Below, one piece after another: positions 45,157-53,225 of a stretch of DNA of 64,000 nucleotides. Origin of the DNA: Dehalococcoidia bacterium (GTDB taxonomy: Bacteria > Chloroflexota > Dehalococcoidia > SpSt-223); the NCBI GenBank assembly GCA_026003895.1, contig BPIC01000002.1:248001-312000 (forward strand), read 5' to 3'. The notes below the pieces were generated by a model. That model saw only the letters and a list, made by a program, of their open reading frames with translations, was not told where the DNA came from and searched no databases. Made by a program: the position numbers and the translations under genes. Position 1 is the stretch's first letter; each line of letters starts with the position of its first letter.

Positions 45157-46074
45157 ATGACGATTGCCTATGTCTTTCCCGGCCAAGGCTCGCAGACCGT
45201 CGGGATGGGCGCAAAGCTCGCCGCGGCTTCCCCAGCCGCTCGGCGCACGTTCCTCGAGGCCGACGAGGTCCTCGGTTTCCCACTGTCGCGTCTCTGTTGG
45301 GAAGGCCCGGAAGAAGAGTTAACGGCGACAGCGAACGCCCAGCCCGCGCTGCTGGTTAGCAGCGTCGCGGCGTGGCGCGCTGGCGTCGAGGACGGACTGT
45401 GGCGTGCCGTGCCGCCGAGCTTCGTCGCCGGCCATTCACTCGGCGAGTATTCGGCGCTGGTCGTCGCCGGGGCGCTGACCTTCCCTGATGCGCTCCGCCT
45501 CGTCCGTCGGCGCGGGGAGCTGATGCACGCCTGCGGCTTAGCAGCGCCATCCACGATGGCGGCCGTGCTCGGCCTCGATGAAGAGGCGGTGGCGACAATT
45601 TGCGCGGAGACCGGGGCGGAGATCGCGAATGTGAACGCGCCCGGCCAAATCGGGATTAGCGGTCCGCTGGCAGCCGTGGAGCGAGCGAGCGCCCTTGCCC
45701 GCGAGCGCGGCGCCCGGCGCGTTCTGCCGCTCAATGTCTCGGCGGCCTTTCACTCGTCGGTGATGCTGCCGGCGGCCGAAGGATTGGCGGAGGCAATCGC
45801 GGCGACACCAGTGGCGGATGCTCAGGCGCCGCTTATTGGGAACGTCGATGCCGTGCCGATCACTCGCGCTGCCGATATCCGTCGCGAGCTGGTCGATCAG
45901 TTGACCCGGCCAGTGCGCTGGCAGCGAACGATCGAGGTGCTCGCCGAGCATGGTGTCACCGCGCTCTACGAAGTGGGGACGGGCACGGTGTTGTGCGGGC
46001 TTGCGAAACGAATCGCGCCTCAACTTTCGGTCGAGAACCCGGTTGAAGCCGTGCTCGGCAAGGGGAGCTCATGA
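45157..46074 (+). CDS. fabD: Malonyl-CoA:ACP transacylase
   Basis: This 305-residue enzyme loads malonyl groups onto ACP for fatty acid synthesis. F-P-G-Q-G-S-Q is the opening signature, Ser94 in G-H-S-L-G-E-Y-S-A-L is the acyl nucleophile and A-F-H-S-S supplies the catalytic His. Length is normal. It starts a lipid cluster (fabD-fabG-glk-accC-asp23-nusB-acpP) and its stop overlaps fabG (ATGA). Confidence 0.96.
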   Translation: MTIAYVFPGQGSQTVGMGAKLAAASPAARRTFLEADEVLGFPLSRLCWEGPEEELTATANAQPALLVSSVAAWRAGVEDGLWRAVPPSFVAGHSLGEYSALVVAGALTFPDALRLVRRRGELMHACGLAAPSTMAAVLGLDEEAVATICAETGAEIANVNAPGQIGISGPLAAVERASALARERGARRVLPLNVSAAFHSSVMLPAAEGLAEAIAATPVADAQAPLIGNVDAVPITRAADIRRELVDQLTRPVRWQRTIEVLAEHGVTALYEVGTGTVLCGLAKRIAPQLSVENPVEAVLGKGSS

Positions 46075-46820
46075 CGAAGCCACTTGCAGGAAAAGCGGCG
46101 CTTGTCACGGGCGCGTCGCGAGGCCTCGGGCGCGCCATTGCCATTGCACTCGGCGAGGCAGGCGCGTCGGTCGCTGTCAACTTTGCTGGGAGCGCGGCCC
46201 TCGCGGCGGAGACGGCCGAGCGAGTGCGCGCCGCCGGCGCCAATGCGATCGTGGTGCAGGGCGACGTCGCCCAGCCCGCGGAAGCCGAGCGGTTGGTACA
46301 GGAGACGGTAGCCGCCTTCGGCGCGATCGACATCCTCGTGAACAATGCCGGCGTCAATCGCGACACGCTGGCCCTTCGGCTGTCCGAAGCCGATTGGGAC
46401 GCCGTGGTCGATACCAATCTGAAAGGCGCATTCTTCTGCGCCAAGGCGGCGCTGCGAACGATGATCCGTCGCCGCAGCGGCCGCATCATCAATATTTCGA
46501 GCGTGGTTGGATTGATGGGCAATGCCGGTCAGGCGAATTATGCGGCCGCCAAGGCAGGGATGATCGGGCTGACGAAGGCGCTCGCCCGCGAAGTCGGCTC
46601 GCGTGGGATCACGGTCAATGCCATTGCGCCAGGGTTCATCGACGTGGGAATGACCGAAGCGCTGAGCGAGCAACAGCGGGCCGCTGCGCTTGAACAGATC
46701 CCACTTGGTCGCTTCGGGACGGCTAACGACGTTGCGGCGCTGGTCGTCTACCTCGCTGGAGATGCGGCAGGATATCTTACCGGCGTGACCATTCCGGTCG
46801 ATGGCGGTCTCGCCATGTAG
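46071..46820 (+). CDS. fabG: 3-Oxoacyl-ACP reductase
   Basis: This 249-residue short-chain dehydrogenase reduces 3-oxoacyl-ACP with NADPH. T-G-A-S-R-G-L-G-R-A-I binds cofactor, N-N-A-G-V-N-R-D is typical FabG, and the catalytic triad lies in I-S-S-V-V-G (Ser) and Y-A-A-A-K-A-G (Tyr/Lys). C-terminal Y-L-T-G-V-T-I-P-V-D-G-G is also diagnostic. Being coupled to fabD and in the same run as acpP, it is the true FabG rather than a generic SDR. Confidence 0.95.
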   Translation: MTKPLAGKAALVTGASRGLGRAIAIALGEAGASVAVNFAGSAALAAETAERVRAAGANAIVVQGDVAQPAEAERLVQETVAAFGAIDILVNNAGVNRDTLALRLSEADWDAVVDTNLKGAFFCAKAALRTMIRRRSGRIINISSVVGLMGNAGQANYAAAKAGMIGLTKALAREVGSRGITVNAIAPGFIDVGMTEALSEQQRAAALEQIPLGRFGTANDVAALVVYLAGDAAGYLTGVTIPVDGGLAM

Positions 46821-46838
46821 GGAGTCGAGGGACAGACG

Positions 46839-47816
46839 ATGCTCTTGGCGGGCGATCTCGGTGGCACGAAGACCAACCTCGCAATCATCGATCCGGCGAA
46901 GGGGCCGCGGACGCCGCTCGCCGAGGCAACGTTCGCAAGCGCCCAGTTCCCGAGCCTCGAGGCGATGGTACGCCAGTTCCTCGCGGATCATCCTGTCAAG
47001 CTGCGCAGCGCGTCGTTCGGCGTCGCCGGTCCTGTCGTGGCGGGCACGGCGACGATCACCAACCTCCCGTGGGTGTTGCGCGAGAGCGAGCTTGCGGCAG
47101 CGCTCAAACTCCGCGAGGTCCGGCTAATCAACGATCTCGAAGCGATCGCCAGCGCTGTCCCGCATCTCACGAACGATGACGTGGAGCCGCTCGCGCCGGG
47201 CCGCCCCGAGAAAGGTGGGGCGATCGCCGTCATCGCCCCTGGCACAGGCCTCGGCGAAGCGTTTCTCGTCTGGGATGGTGAGCGTTATGTTCCGCATCCG
47301 TCCGAGGGTGGGCATTGCGACTTCGCGCCCACCAACGCGCTCCAGCTGGAGCTCTTGGGGTGGCTCGGCCGCGACGGATCCCATGTCTCGTACGAGCGAG
47401 TGTGCTCCGGGCTCGGCATCCCAAACTTGTATGCCTTCTTGCGTCAGCGCGGCACGCCAGAGCCAGACTGGCTTCGCGGTCGGATCGCTGCTGCTCACGA
47501 CCCGACGCCGATCATCCTGAATGTCGCGCTACAAGAGGACCCGCCGCAGATTTGTCTGGAGACGCTCAATCTGTTCGTCGACATTCTGGCGGCGGAGGCG
47601 GGCAATCTGGCGCTAAAAGTGCTGGCAACGGGCGGCTTGTTCTTTGGCGGCGGCATTCCCCCGCGCTTGCTCTCGATCCTGACCGCCGACCGCGTTCTCC
47701 CGGTTTTGCGCGATAAGGGCCGACTTGCGGCCGTTATGGAACGCATTCCCGTCAGCATTATTACGAACCCGAAGACGGGGCTCCTTGGAGCGGCCTACGC
47801 CGCTCTCAGCCGGTAG
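46839..47816 (+). CDS. glk: Glucokinase (Glk family)
   Basis: This 325-residue enzyme phosphorylates glucose with ATP. G-D-L-G-G-T-K-T-N-L-A is the phosphate-1 loop, F-G-V-A-G-P-V and N-D-L-E-A-I-A (catalytic Asp) follow, and A-P-G-T-G-L-G-E-A and S-E-G-G-H-C-D-F-A-P are typical of the proteobacterial/cyanobacterial Glk type, not the ROK type with its zinc cluster. It lies between fabG and accC with only 18 bases after fabG, an unusual spot for a sugar kinase that may tie glycolytic entry to lipid synthesis. Confidence 0.92.
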   Translation: MLLAGDLGGTKTNLAIIDPAKGPRTPLAEATFASAQFPSLEAMVRQFLADHPVKLRSASFGVAGPVVAGTATITNLPWVLRESELAAALKLREVRLINDLEAIASAVPHLTNDDVEPLAPGRPEKGGAIAVIAPGTGLGEAFLVWDGERYVPHPSEGGHCDFAPTNALQLELLGWLGRDGSHVSYERVCSGLGIPNLYAFLRQRGTPEPDWLRGRIAAAHDPTPIILNVALQEDPPQICLETLNLFVDILAAEAGNLALKVLATGGLFFGGGIPPRLLSILTADRVLPVLRDKGRLAAVMERIPVSIITNPKTGLLGAAYAALSR

Positions 47817-47822
47817 TTCGAA

Positions 47823-47868
47823 TCCCGCGCGGGTGCCTGCCGCCGAGCGGCGCGGGAACGGCTACACT
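47823..47868 (+). promoter_or_regulatory. Hairpin plus candidate -10 box between glk and accC
   Basis: TCCCGCGC (47823-47830) pairs perfectly with GCGCGGGA (47850-47857), forming an 8-bp stem with a 19-base loop but no T-tract. TACACT at 47863-47868 follows in the context GGCTACACTC, the same as before the cyclase gene at 6702. Together they may end or pause glk transcripts and start an accC promoter. Confidence 0.35.
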
Positions 47869-47896
47869 CAAGGCAGCGCACGGGGTGAGGGCGTCG

Positions 47897-49240
47897 GTGT
47901 TCAGCAAGCTGTTCATTGCCAATCGGGGTGAGATCGCCGTCCGGATTGTGCGGGCGTGTCGCGATCTTGGAATTCGCTCGGTGGTCGGCTATTCGGAAGC
48001 CGACCGTGATAGTTTGGCCGTCCAACTGGCCGACGAGTCGATCTGTATCGGTCCGGGCCCGAGCGCGAAGAGTTACTTGAACATTCCGAACATCATTACG
48101 GCGGCGCTGCTCACCGGCTGCGAGGCGGTTCATCCGGGCTACGGATTCCTTTCCGAGAATCCCTATCTCCCAGAAATTTGCGAACATTGCGGGATTGTGT
48201 TCGTCGGCCCGCCGGCGGAGAGCCTGCGCGAGATGGGCGACAAGGCGCGCGCCCGCGAGCGCATGGCGTCGGTGGGCGTTCCCACCGTGCCGGGTACGAA
48301 TCGGGCGCTGCGGAACCTCGCGGAAGCGCGCGAGATCGCGGCGAGCATCGGCTATCCGGTCATCCTCAAAGCAGCGATGGGTGGTGGTGGGCGAGGCATG
48401 CGGGTCGCGCGCAACGAAGCCGAGCTCAGTCATTATTACCCCTTGGCGGAGGCCGAGGCGGAAACCGCCTTTGCCCGTGCCGACCTCTATCTCGAAAAGT
48501 ACATCGAGCGGCCACGTCACGTTGAAGTGCAGGTGCTCGCCGACCGCCACGGAACGACGCTCGACCTCGGTACGCGCGACTGCTCCACGCAGCGGCGGTA
48601 TCAAAAGGTCATCGAAGAAGCACCGGCGCCAGCGTTGCCAGCCGCCACCCTCCAGTCGATAGCCGAGGATGCCGTGCGCGGCGCAGCGGCGATCGGCTAT
48701 GTCAACGCGGGGACGGTCGAGTTCTTGGTCGATGGGGAAGGCCGCTACTACTTCATCGAGATGAATACCCGGCTGCAGGTGGAGCACCCCGTGACCGAGG
48801 AGCTGACCGGCGTTGATCTCGTCCGACAACAAATTCGCATTGCAGCCGGGGAGCCGATCGAGCTGCCGGACCGCGAGCCGTCGGGACACGTCATTGAATG
48901 CCGTGTCACGGCAGAGGACCCCGAGCGCGACTTTCGACCCGTCGTGGGGACGGTGACCGCCTACCGCCCGCCGGGCGGACCCGGCATCCGCGTTGACAGT
49001 CACCTTTGGGCGGGCTACACGATCCCGCCGTACTATGATTCGTTGCTCGCCAAAATTATCGCCCGTGGACGAAATCGCGACGAAGCGATCGCTCGACTGG
49101 ACCGAGCGCTCGCCGAAACAGTGATCGAAGGGGTCGTGACGACGGTGCCATTTCTGCGCCGGCTCTTGGCAAGTCCCGACTTTCGTGATCGCAACCTGCA
49201 CACCGAGGCAGTCCGTTCGCTTTTGGCGGAGGCGCGATGA
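47897..49240 (+). CDS. accC: Acetyl-CoA carboxylase, biotin carboxylase subunit
   Basis: This ~447-residue ATP-grasp enzyme carboxylates the biotin on BCCP. F-S-K-L-F-I-A-N-R-G-E-I-A-V-R-I is the textbook start; K-A-A-M-G-G-G-G-R-G-M is the glycine-rich ATP loop, and E-M-N-T-R-L-Q-V-E-H holds the catalytic region. GTG 47897 is preferred because GTGAGG lies six bases upstream; GTG 47885 is in frame but would add four residues. accB (BCCP) is absent from the window. The stop overlaps the Asp23-like gene (ATGA). Confidence 0.96.
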   Translation: MFSKLFIANRGEIAVRIVRACRDLGIRSVVGYSEADRDSLAVQLADESICIGPGPSAKSYLNIPNIITAALLTGCEAVHPGYGFLSENPYLPEICEHCGIVFVGPPAESLREMGDKARARERMASVGVPTVPGTNRALRNLAEAREIAASIGYPVILKAAMGGGGRGMRVARNEAELSHYYPLAEAEAETAFARADLYLEKYIERPRHVEVQVLADRHGTTLDLGTRDCSTQRRYQKVIEEAPAPALPAATLQSIAEDAVRGAAAIGYVNAGTVEFLVDGEGRYYFIEMNTRLQVEHPVTEELTGVDLVRQQIRIAAGEPIELPDREPSGHVIECRVTAEDPERDFRPVVGTVTAYRPPGGPGIRVDSHLWAGYTIPPYYDSLLAKIIARGRNRDEAIARLDRALAETVIEGVVTTVPFLRRLLASPDFRDRNLHTEAVRSLLAEAR

Positions 49241-49581
49241 CACCTCCCTCCCGCTTTCCCGTCGCCGGGTCGGTGCGGGTCAGCCCGGCGGTTGTTCGCT
49301 CCGTTGCCGCGCTCACAGCGATGCAGGTGCCGGGGGTGGTGGCGGTTGGCAAACGGCGGCTGCCGCCGCGAGGCAAGCCGCTTCCCGCAGGCTACCACGA
49401 TGGGGTGCGGGCGCAAGTCGATAACGACACCGCATACCTGGACCTCGACCTGACCGTCGACGCGAGCGCCAATTTGGTCGAGGTCGGACGACGGGTCCAG
49501 CAGGAAGTTGCGACCGCGATCGAGACGATGATCGGCTTTCGCGTGCCGGTGGTCAACGTGCGGATACAAGATGTCGCCTGA
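49237..49581 (+). CDS. Asp23/Gls24 family envelope-stress protein
   Basis: This 114-residue small protein belongs to the Asp23/Gls24 (YqhY) family. V-R-V-S-P-A-V-V-R-S-V-A-A-L-T-A-M-Q-V-P-G-V and the C-terminal V-Q-Q-E-V-A-T-A-I-E-x-M-I-G-F-x-V-P-V-V-N-V-R-I are the family's two blocks. In Firmicutes yqhY sits between accBC and nusB and affects acetyl-CoA carboxylase homeostasis; the same order accC-asp23-nusB is kept here. It overlaps accC by four bases and nusB by eleven. Confidence 0.9.
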   Translation: MTPPSRFPVAGSVRVSPAVVRSVAALTAMQVPGVVAVGKRRLPPRGKPLPAGYHDGVRAQVDNDTAYLDLDLTVDASANLVEVGRRVQQEVATAIETMIGFRVPVVNVRIQDVA

Positions 49582-50050
49582 CCGGCGGGCGCAGGCTGCG
49601 GCGCGCCGGCGGGCGCGTGTGGCGGCCTTCGAAGCGCTCTACGAGTACGACACGTCGGGGCATGATCCAGAGGCGGCGCTCCGCCGCCGGCTGGCGAGCG
49701 TCGCGGCGTTGCCGTCCGAGGATGACGCCGGAGTGGCTGCGGAGGCGCACCCAGTGCCGATCGACTCCGACTATGCCTTTCGACTCGTCCGCGGCGTCGA
49801 AGCACATCGCCCGGCCATCGACAGCGCACTCGCCGAGGCGGCAAGCGCTTGGCCGCTTGAGCAAATGGCGAAGGTGGACAAGGCGATCTTGCGGCTTGCA
49901 ATTTATGAGATCCTCTTTGATAATGGCGTGCCGATTCGAGCCGCGATCAACGAAGCCGTCGAGCTCGCGAAGCTGTACGGTGGCGAAAGTTCCCCCCGGT
50001 TCGTCAATGGCGTGTTGGGGACGATCGCTGCACAGGCAACCCGCGAGTAG
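49571..50050 (+). CDS. nusB: Transcription antitermination protein NusB
   Basis: This 159-residue all-helical protein binds boxA RNA with NusE (S10) and promotes rRNA antitermination. R-R-R-A-R-V-A-A-F-E-A-L-Y-E-Y-D at the N-terminus and D-K-A-I-L-R-L-A-I-Y-E-I-L-x-x-x-x-V-P-x-x-x-x-I-N-E-A-V-E-L-A-K in the C-terminal half are classic. The start lies within the end of the Asp23-like gene. Confidence 0.95.
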   Translation: MSPDRRAQAAARRRARVAAFEALYEYDTSGHDPEAALRRRLASVAALPSEDDAGVAAEAHPVPIDSDYAFRLVRGVEAHRPAIDSALAEAASAWPLEQMAKVDKAILRLAIYEILFDNGVPIRAAINEAVELAKLYGGESSPRFVNGVLGTIAAQATRE

Positions 50051-50071
50051 CCGAACAACCTGGAGATTAGG

Positions 50072-50335
50072 ATGGCCACCGTTTTTGAGCGCATCCGGAA
50101 GATCACCGTCGAGCAGCTTGGTGTTGATGAGGACAAGGTGACACCAAGCGCCCACTTTGTTGACGATCTCAACGCCGATTCGCTGGATCTCGTCGAGCTC
50201 ATTATGAGCATCGAGGAAGAGTTCAAGAAGGACGGGGTCGAGATCGAGATCTCGGACGAAGATGCCGAGAAAATCCAAACCGTGCAGGATGCCGTGGATT
50301 ATCTGAAAGATCTCGGCATCGAGGACGAAGAGTAG
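50072..50335 (+). CDS. acpP: Acyl carrier protein
   Basis: This 87-residue acidic four-helix protein carries fatty acyl chains on 4'-phosphopantetheine. The attachment site is Ser37 in [11 protein letters not shown]. The N-terminus [10 protein letters not shown] and acidic tail G-I-E-D-E-E are standard. It is the last gene of the lipid cluster, 21 bases after nusB, and is followed by an intrinsic terminator at 50358. Confidence 0.97.
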   Translation: MATVFERIRKITVEQLGVDEDKVTPSAHFVDDLNADSLDLVELIMSIEEEFKKDGVEIEISDEDAEKIQTVQDAVDYLKDLGIEDEE

Positions 50336-50357
50336 CGCCGTCCGCCTGAACACACCG

Positions 50358-50387
50358 CCCGCTCTGCCGCCGGTGGAGCGGGTTTTT
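50358..50387 (+). terminator. Rho-independent terminator after acpP
   Basis: CCCGCTC (50358-50364) pairs perfectly with GAGCGGG (50376-50382) across an 11-base loop, followed at once by TTTTT. It sits 23 bases after the acpP stop and ends the fabD-acpP unit. It is the clearest intrinsic terminator in the window. Confidence 0.88.
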
Positions 50388-50494
50388 CTGTTCTGGGTTC
50401 CGTGCTCAGTGGACCGGCCCCGTCGTCAACCGGCGGTGCGGCCCGCCGAATGGCTCGCCTGCCGCTGTAGAATCCACCGGGAGAGCGTGGCCGC

Positions 50495-51268
50495 ATGGTG
50501 GTCCTGAATCGAGTGGACGACAATCCCGAACGCCGCATGACGATTGTGGAGCACCTCGCGGAGCTCCGCACGCGCATCCTGTGGTCCCTCGGCTCGTTGG
50601 TGCTGGCGACGGCGTTGGCGGCGGTGTTCGTCAGCCAGATCCTCGAGGTCTTGCGGCGGCCTCTGGGCGACTTGTTGGCTGCCCAGACGGCGAACGGCCA
50701 ACCCGCCGTTGTCCTGATCACGACAGAGCCGACCGAGGCGTTTGGCGTCTTTATCAAAGTCGCGCTCCTCAGCGGCCTCATTCTCTCGTTTCCGATGCAC
50801 ATCTACCAAACTGTGATGTTCGTCGCGCCGGGGCTGCTGCCGCACGAAAAGCGGCTGCTCTATACGTTCCTACCGTTTGCAACGGCGAGCTTTCTCGCTG
50901 GAGTGATCTTCGGCTACTTCATCCTCCTTCCGCCGGCGATTCAGTTTCTCCTCACCTTCGGAGTGGATTACCAGATCGCTCAGCCGTACATCAAGGTATC
51001 CAGCTATATCGATTTGGTGGTCCGCCTCCTCCTCTGGATTGGCGTCGCTTTTGAAACACCAATCTTTATGTTGATCCTTGGAAGGCTCGGCATCCTGCGC
51101 TACGCGCAGATCAGCCGGTTCCGGAAATACGCCATCGTGGGCGCGTGGGTGGCAGCGGCGCTGATCACGCCAACCTTCGACCCCGTGAATCAGACGCTCG
51201 TCGCCCTGCCGCTCATGGTGCTGTTCGAGATTGGCGCACAGCTCGTTCGGCTGTTCGGCAAACGGTAA
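50495..51268 (+). CDS. tatC: Sec-independent protein translocase TatC
   Basis: This 257-residue six-helix inner-membrane protein is the twin-arginine signal receptor. M-T-I-V-E-H-L-A-E-L-R-T-R-I, F-x-x-F-I-K-V-A-L-like F-G-V-F-I-K-V-A-L, P-G-L-L-P-H-E-K-R and F-R-K-Y-A-I-V are TatC family blocks. ATG 50495 has GGGAGAG upstream, so I prefer it to the internal ATG 50537, which would give the more usual start M-T-I-V-E-H. tatA/tatB are not adjacent. Confidence 0.95.
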   Translation: MVVLNRVDDNPERRMTIVEHLAELRTRILWSLGSLVLATALAAVFVSQILEVLRRPLGDLLAAQTANGQPAVVLITTEPTEAFGVFIKVALLSGLILSFPMHIYQTVMFVAPGLLPHEKRLLYTFLPFATASFLAGVIFGYFILLPPAIQFLLTFGVDYQIAQPYIKVSSYIDLVVRLLLWIGVAFETPIFMLILGRLGILRYAQISRFRKYAIVGAWVAAALITPTFDPVNQTLVALPLMVLFEIGAQLVRLFGKR

Positions 51269-51287
51269 CTCGGCCGCAATTCCTGCC

Positions 51288-51313
51288 TTGACGGGCGGCT
51301 TGCATGCTATTCT
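51288..51313 (+). promoter_or_regulatory. Candidate promoter of accDA
   Basis: TGCTATTCT is an extended -10 (TATTCT at 51308-51313). TTGACG at 51288-51293 resembles a -35, but the 14-base spacer is short, so the extended -10 may act alone. The accDA start is 32 bases further on. Confidence 0.4.
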
Positions 51314-51345
51314 GAATTGAGGGCGGTCGAGGGAGAACACCGACG

Positions 51346-53088
51346 ATGCTGCGGTTCCCAGAGTTCTTGACGCGTTTGGGCCCCCAGCGGCGTGAGGACG
51401 AGCCGCCGGTCGACGAGCCCGTTGTCGAGTCGTTGGAATCGTGTCCGACGTGCGGGGCTGACCTCACCGCTGACCCGGAGTATCGCCGGTTGCGCGTCTG
51501 CGGCGCGTGCCGGCGCCATTTCGCCCTTTCGGCGCGCGAGCGGGTGGAGCTACTCGCCGATCCAGCGACGTTTCGCGAGATCAATCGGAGCGTGCGGAGC
51601 GGAGATCCGCTTGCCTTCGCCGATAAGCTGCCCTACCGCGAGCGGCTCGTCGCCGCACAGCGCCGGACGGGGCTGGCCGAAGCCGTGCTGACGGGCATCT
51701 GTCGGATCGACGGCCGCACCGTCGTGCTGGGCGCCCTCGACTTCGAGTTTCTCGGCGGCTCGATGGGAGCGGCGACCGGCGAGAAGATTGCCCGCGCGTT
51801 CGAACAGGCAACCCGGGACAAGCTGCCCATCGTCTGGATCGTTACCAGCGGCGGAGCGCGGATGCAGGAAGGCATCCTCTCCTTGATGCAGATGGCGAAA
51901 ACGGTCGCGGCCGCCAAGCGTCACCATAGCGCCGGGCTGCCGTTCATTAGTGTGCTTACCAACCCGACCACGGGCGGAATTTACGCATCGTTTGCGAGCC
52001 TCGGCGACGTGACCCTTGCCGAGCCGGGTGCGCTTATCGGGTTCGCCGGCCCCCGCGTCATCGAGGGGACTCTCGGGCATCGTCTCCCGCCAGACGCCCA
52101 GCGACCGGAATTCCTGCTCCGCCACGGCCAGCTCGACCAAATCGTGGACCGGGCGAAGCTGCGGGGAATGCTGGCCCAATTGCTCACCTTGGTTGATTCT
52201 CCGTATCGGCTGACCGCGACGGAAGCGGCAGAAGTGTCGACCGTCGCGTCGCAGGCGGGAGAGACGGCGTGGGAGACCGTCCAACTGGCCCGGCACACGG
52301 GGCGGCCGACGACCTTGGACTACATCCGATTGATGACCACTGGCTTTGTGGAATTGCATGGCGATCGCGTGTTTGGTGACGACCCGGCGATTGTCGGCGG
52401 GCTTGCCGAGCTCGCCGGCCAGCCGGTCGTCATTCTCGGCCATGAACGCGGACACCCCGGTGATCCCATCGATCGGAACGAAGGCCGGGCGCGTCCCGAG
52501 GGGTACCGGAAAGCTCGCCGACTCATGCTGCTCGCCGCCAAGCTCCGGCTGCCGCTGGTGACGCTGATCGACACGCCCGGCGCGTATCCCGGCCTCGAGT
52601 CGGAAGAGCGCGGGCTGGCTGGCGCACTCGCGCTCTGCCTCGCGACGATGGTCGAGTTGCCGACGCCGATCGTCTCGGCGATCATCGGCGAAGGCGGAAG
52701 CGGTGGGGCGCTCGCGATCGGCGTTGCCGACCGCGTGTTGATGCAAGAGAACGCCATCTACTCAGTGATTGCGCCCGAAGGGGCGGCGGCAATCCTCTAT
52801 CACGACCCGTCGCGCGCGCAAGAGCTGGCGAGCGCACTTCGCATCACGGCGCGTGACTGCAAAGCGCTCGGTGTCGTCGACGGGCTTGTCTCCGAACCGG
52901 CGGGCGGTGCCCACCACGATCCTAACGCCGCGGCGCATCTCCTGAAGAGCGCGCTCGTTCACGAACTCGTCGACCTGCAGCGGCAATCCCTCGACAAGCT
53001 CCTCGCGCGCCGCTACAAGAAGTTTCGCAGCATGGGCGAGACGGTTTCGGCCGGCGGTCGGCACGAGGGTGCTTCTCGGTCCACCTGA
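51346..53088 (+). CDS. accDA: Acetyl-CoA carboxylase carboxyltransferase, AccD-AccA fusion
   Basis: This 580-residue protein joins both carboxyltransferase subunits in one chain. Residues 33-55 carry the AccD zinc finger (Cys33, Cys36, Cys52, Cys55), followed by the beta domain (S-G-G-A-R-M-Q-E-G, G-A-L-I-G-F-A-G-P-R). From about 310 the alpha domain runs: R-P-T-T-L-D-Y-I, G-D-R-x-F-G-D-D, D-T-P-G-A-Y-P-G-x-x-x-E-E-R-G and G-E-G-G-S-G-G-A-L-A-I. It moves CO2 from carboxybiotin to acetyl-CoA. The fusion enforces 1:1 stoichiometry. A tRNA gene follows 39 bases later. Confidence 0.95.
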   Translation: MLRFPEFLTRLGPQRREDEPPVDEPVVESLESCPTCGADLTADPEYRRLRVCGACRRHFALSARERVELLADPATFREINRSVRSGDPLAFADKLPYRERLVAAQRRTGLAEAVLTGICRIDGRTVVLGALDFEFLGGSMGAATGEKIARAFEQATRDKLPIVWIVTSGGARMQEGILSLMQMAKTVAAAKRHHSAGLPFISVLTNPTTGGIYASFASLGDVTLAEPGALIGFAGPRVIEGTLGHRLPPDAQRPEFLLRHGQLDQIVDRAKLRGMLAQLLTLVDSPYRLTATEAAEVSTVASQAGETAWETVQLARHTGRPTTLDYIRLMTTGFVELHGDRVFGDDPAIVGGLAELAGQPVVILGHERGHPGDPIDRNEGRARPEGYRKARRLMLLAAKLRLPLVTLIDTPGAYPGLESEERGLAGALALCLATMVELPTPIVSAIIGEGGSGGALAIGVADRVLMQENAIYSVIAPEGAAAILYHDPSRAQELASALRITARDCKALGVVDGLVSEPAGGAHHDPNAAAHLLKSALVHELVDLQRQSLDKLLARRYKKFRSMGETVSAGGRHEGASRST

Positions 53089-53115
53089 CTCCCCCGTCGT
53101 CGCTGCGTGTTCTGA

Positions 53116-53121
53116 TAGGAT
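53116..53121 (+). promoter_or_regulatory. Candidate -10 box for tRNA-Sec
   Basis: TAGGAT ends six bases before the mature tRNA 5' end at 53128, so a transcript could begin at or very near the mature end. No strong -35 lies 17 bases upstream. Read-through from accDA is also possible. Confidence 0.35.
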
Positions 53122-53127
53122 CTCCAC

Positions 53128-53225
53128 GGGAGCGGATGGGGCCCGGTGGCCCTCGCGGTCTTCAAAACCGTTGCCCGGCGGCCCGCGTCGTCGGGGGAGG
53201 GTTCGACTCCCTTGCGCTCTCGCCA
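53128..53225 (+). tRNA. selC: tRNA-Sec (anticodon TCA)
   Basis: This 98-base gene folds as a bacterial selenocysteine tRNA. The 8-bp-type acceptor GGGAGCGG pairs with GCGCTCTC (7 of 8 positions, one G-T wobble, a G/G mismatch at the inner pair). The six-bp D stem GGGGCC/GGCCCT has a four-base CGGT loop, as in E. coli tRNA-Sec. The anticodon arm is GCGGT-CTTCAAA-ACCGT, with TCA at 53162-53164. The variable arm pairs CCCGGCGG with the TCGTCGGG side. The T arm is GAGGG-TTCGACT-CCCTT, and G-CCA is encoded at the 3' end. Long variable arm, six-bp D stem and TCA anticodon together exclude tRNA-Ser or a suppressor. Confidence 0.93.

Noticed and set aside
53128-53225. tRNA-Ser or UGA suppressor tRNA
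   Set aside because: A six-bp D stem with a four-base loop, the long acceptor/T stack and the E. coli-like CTTCAAA loop fit only tRNA-Sec.
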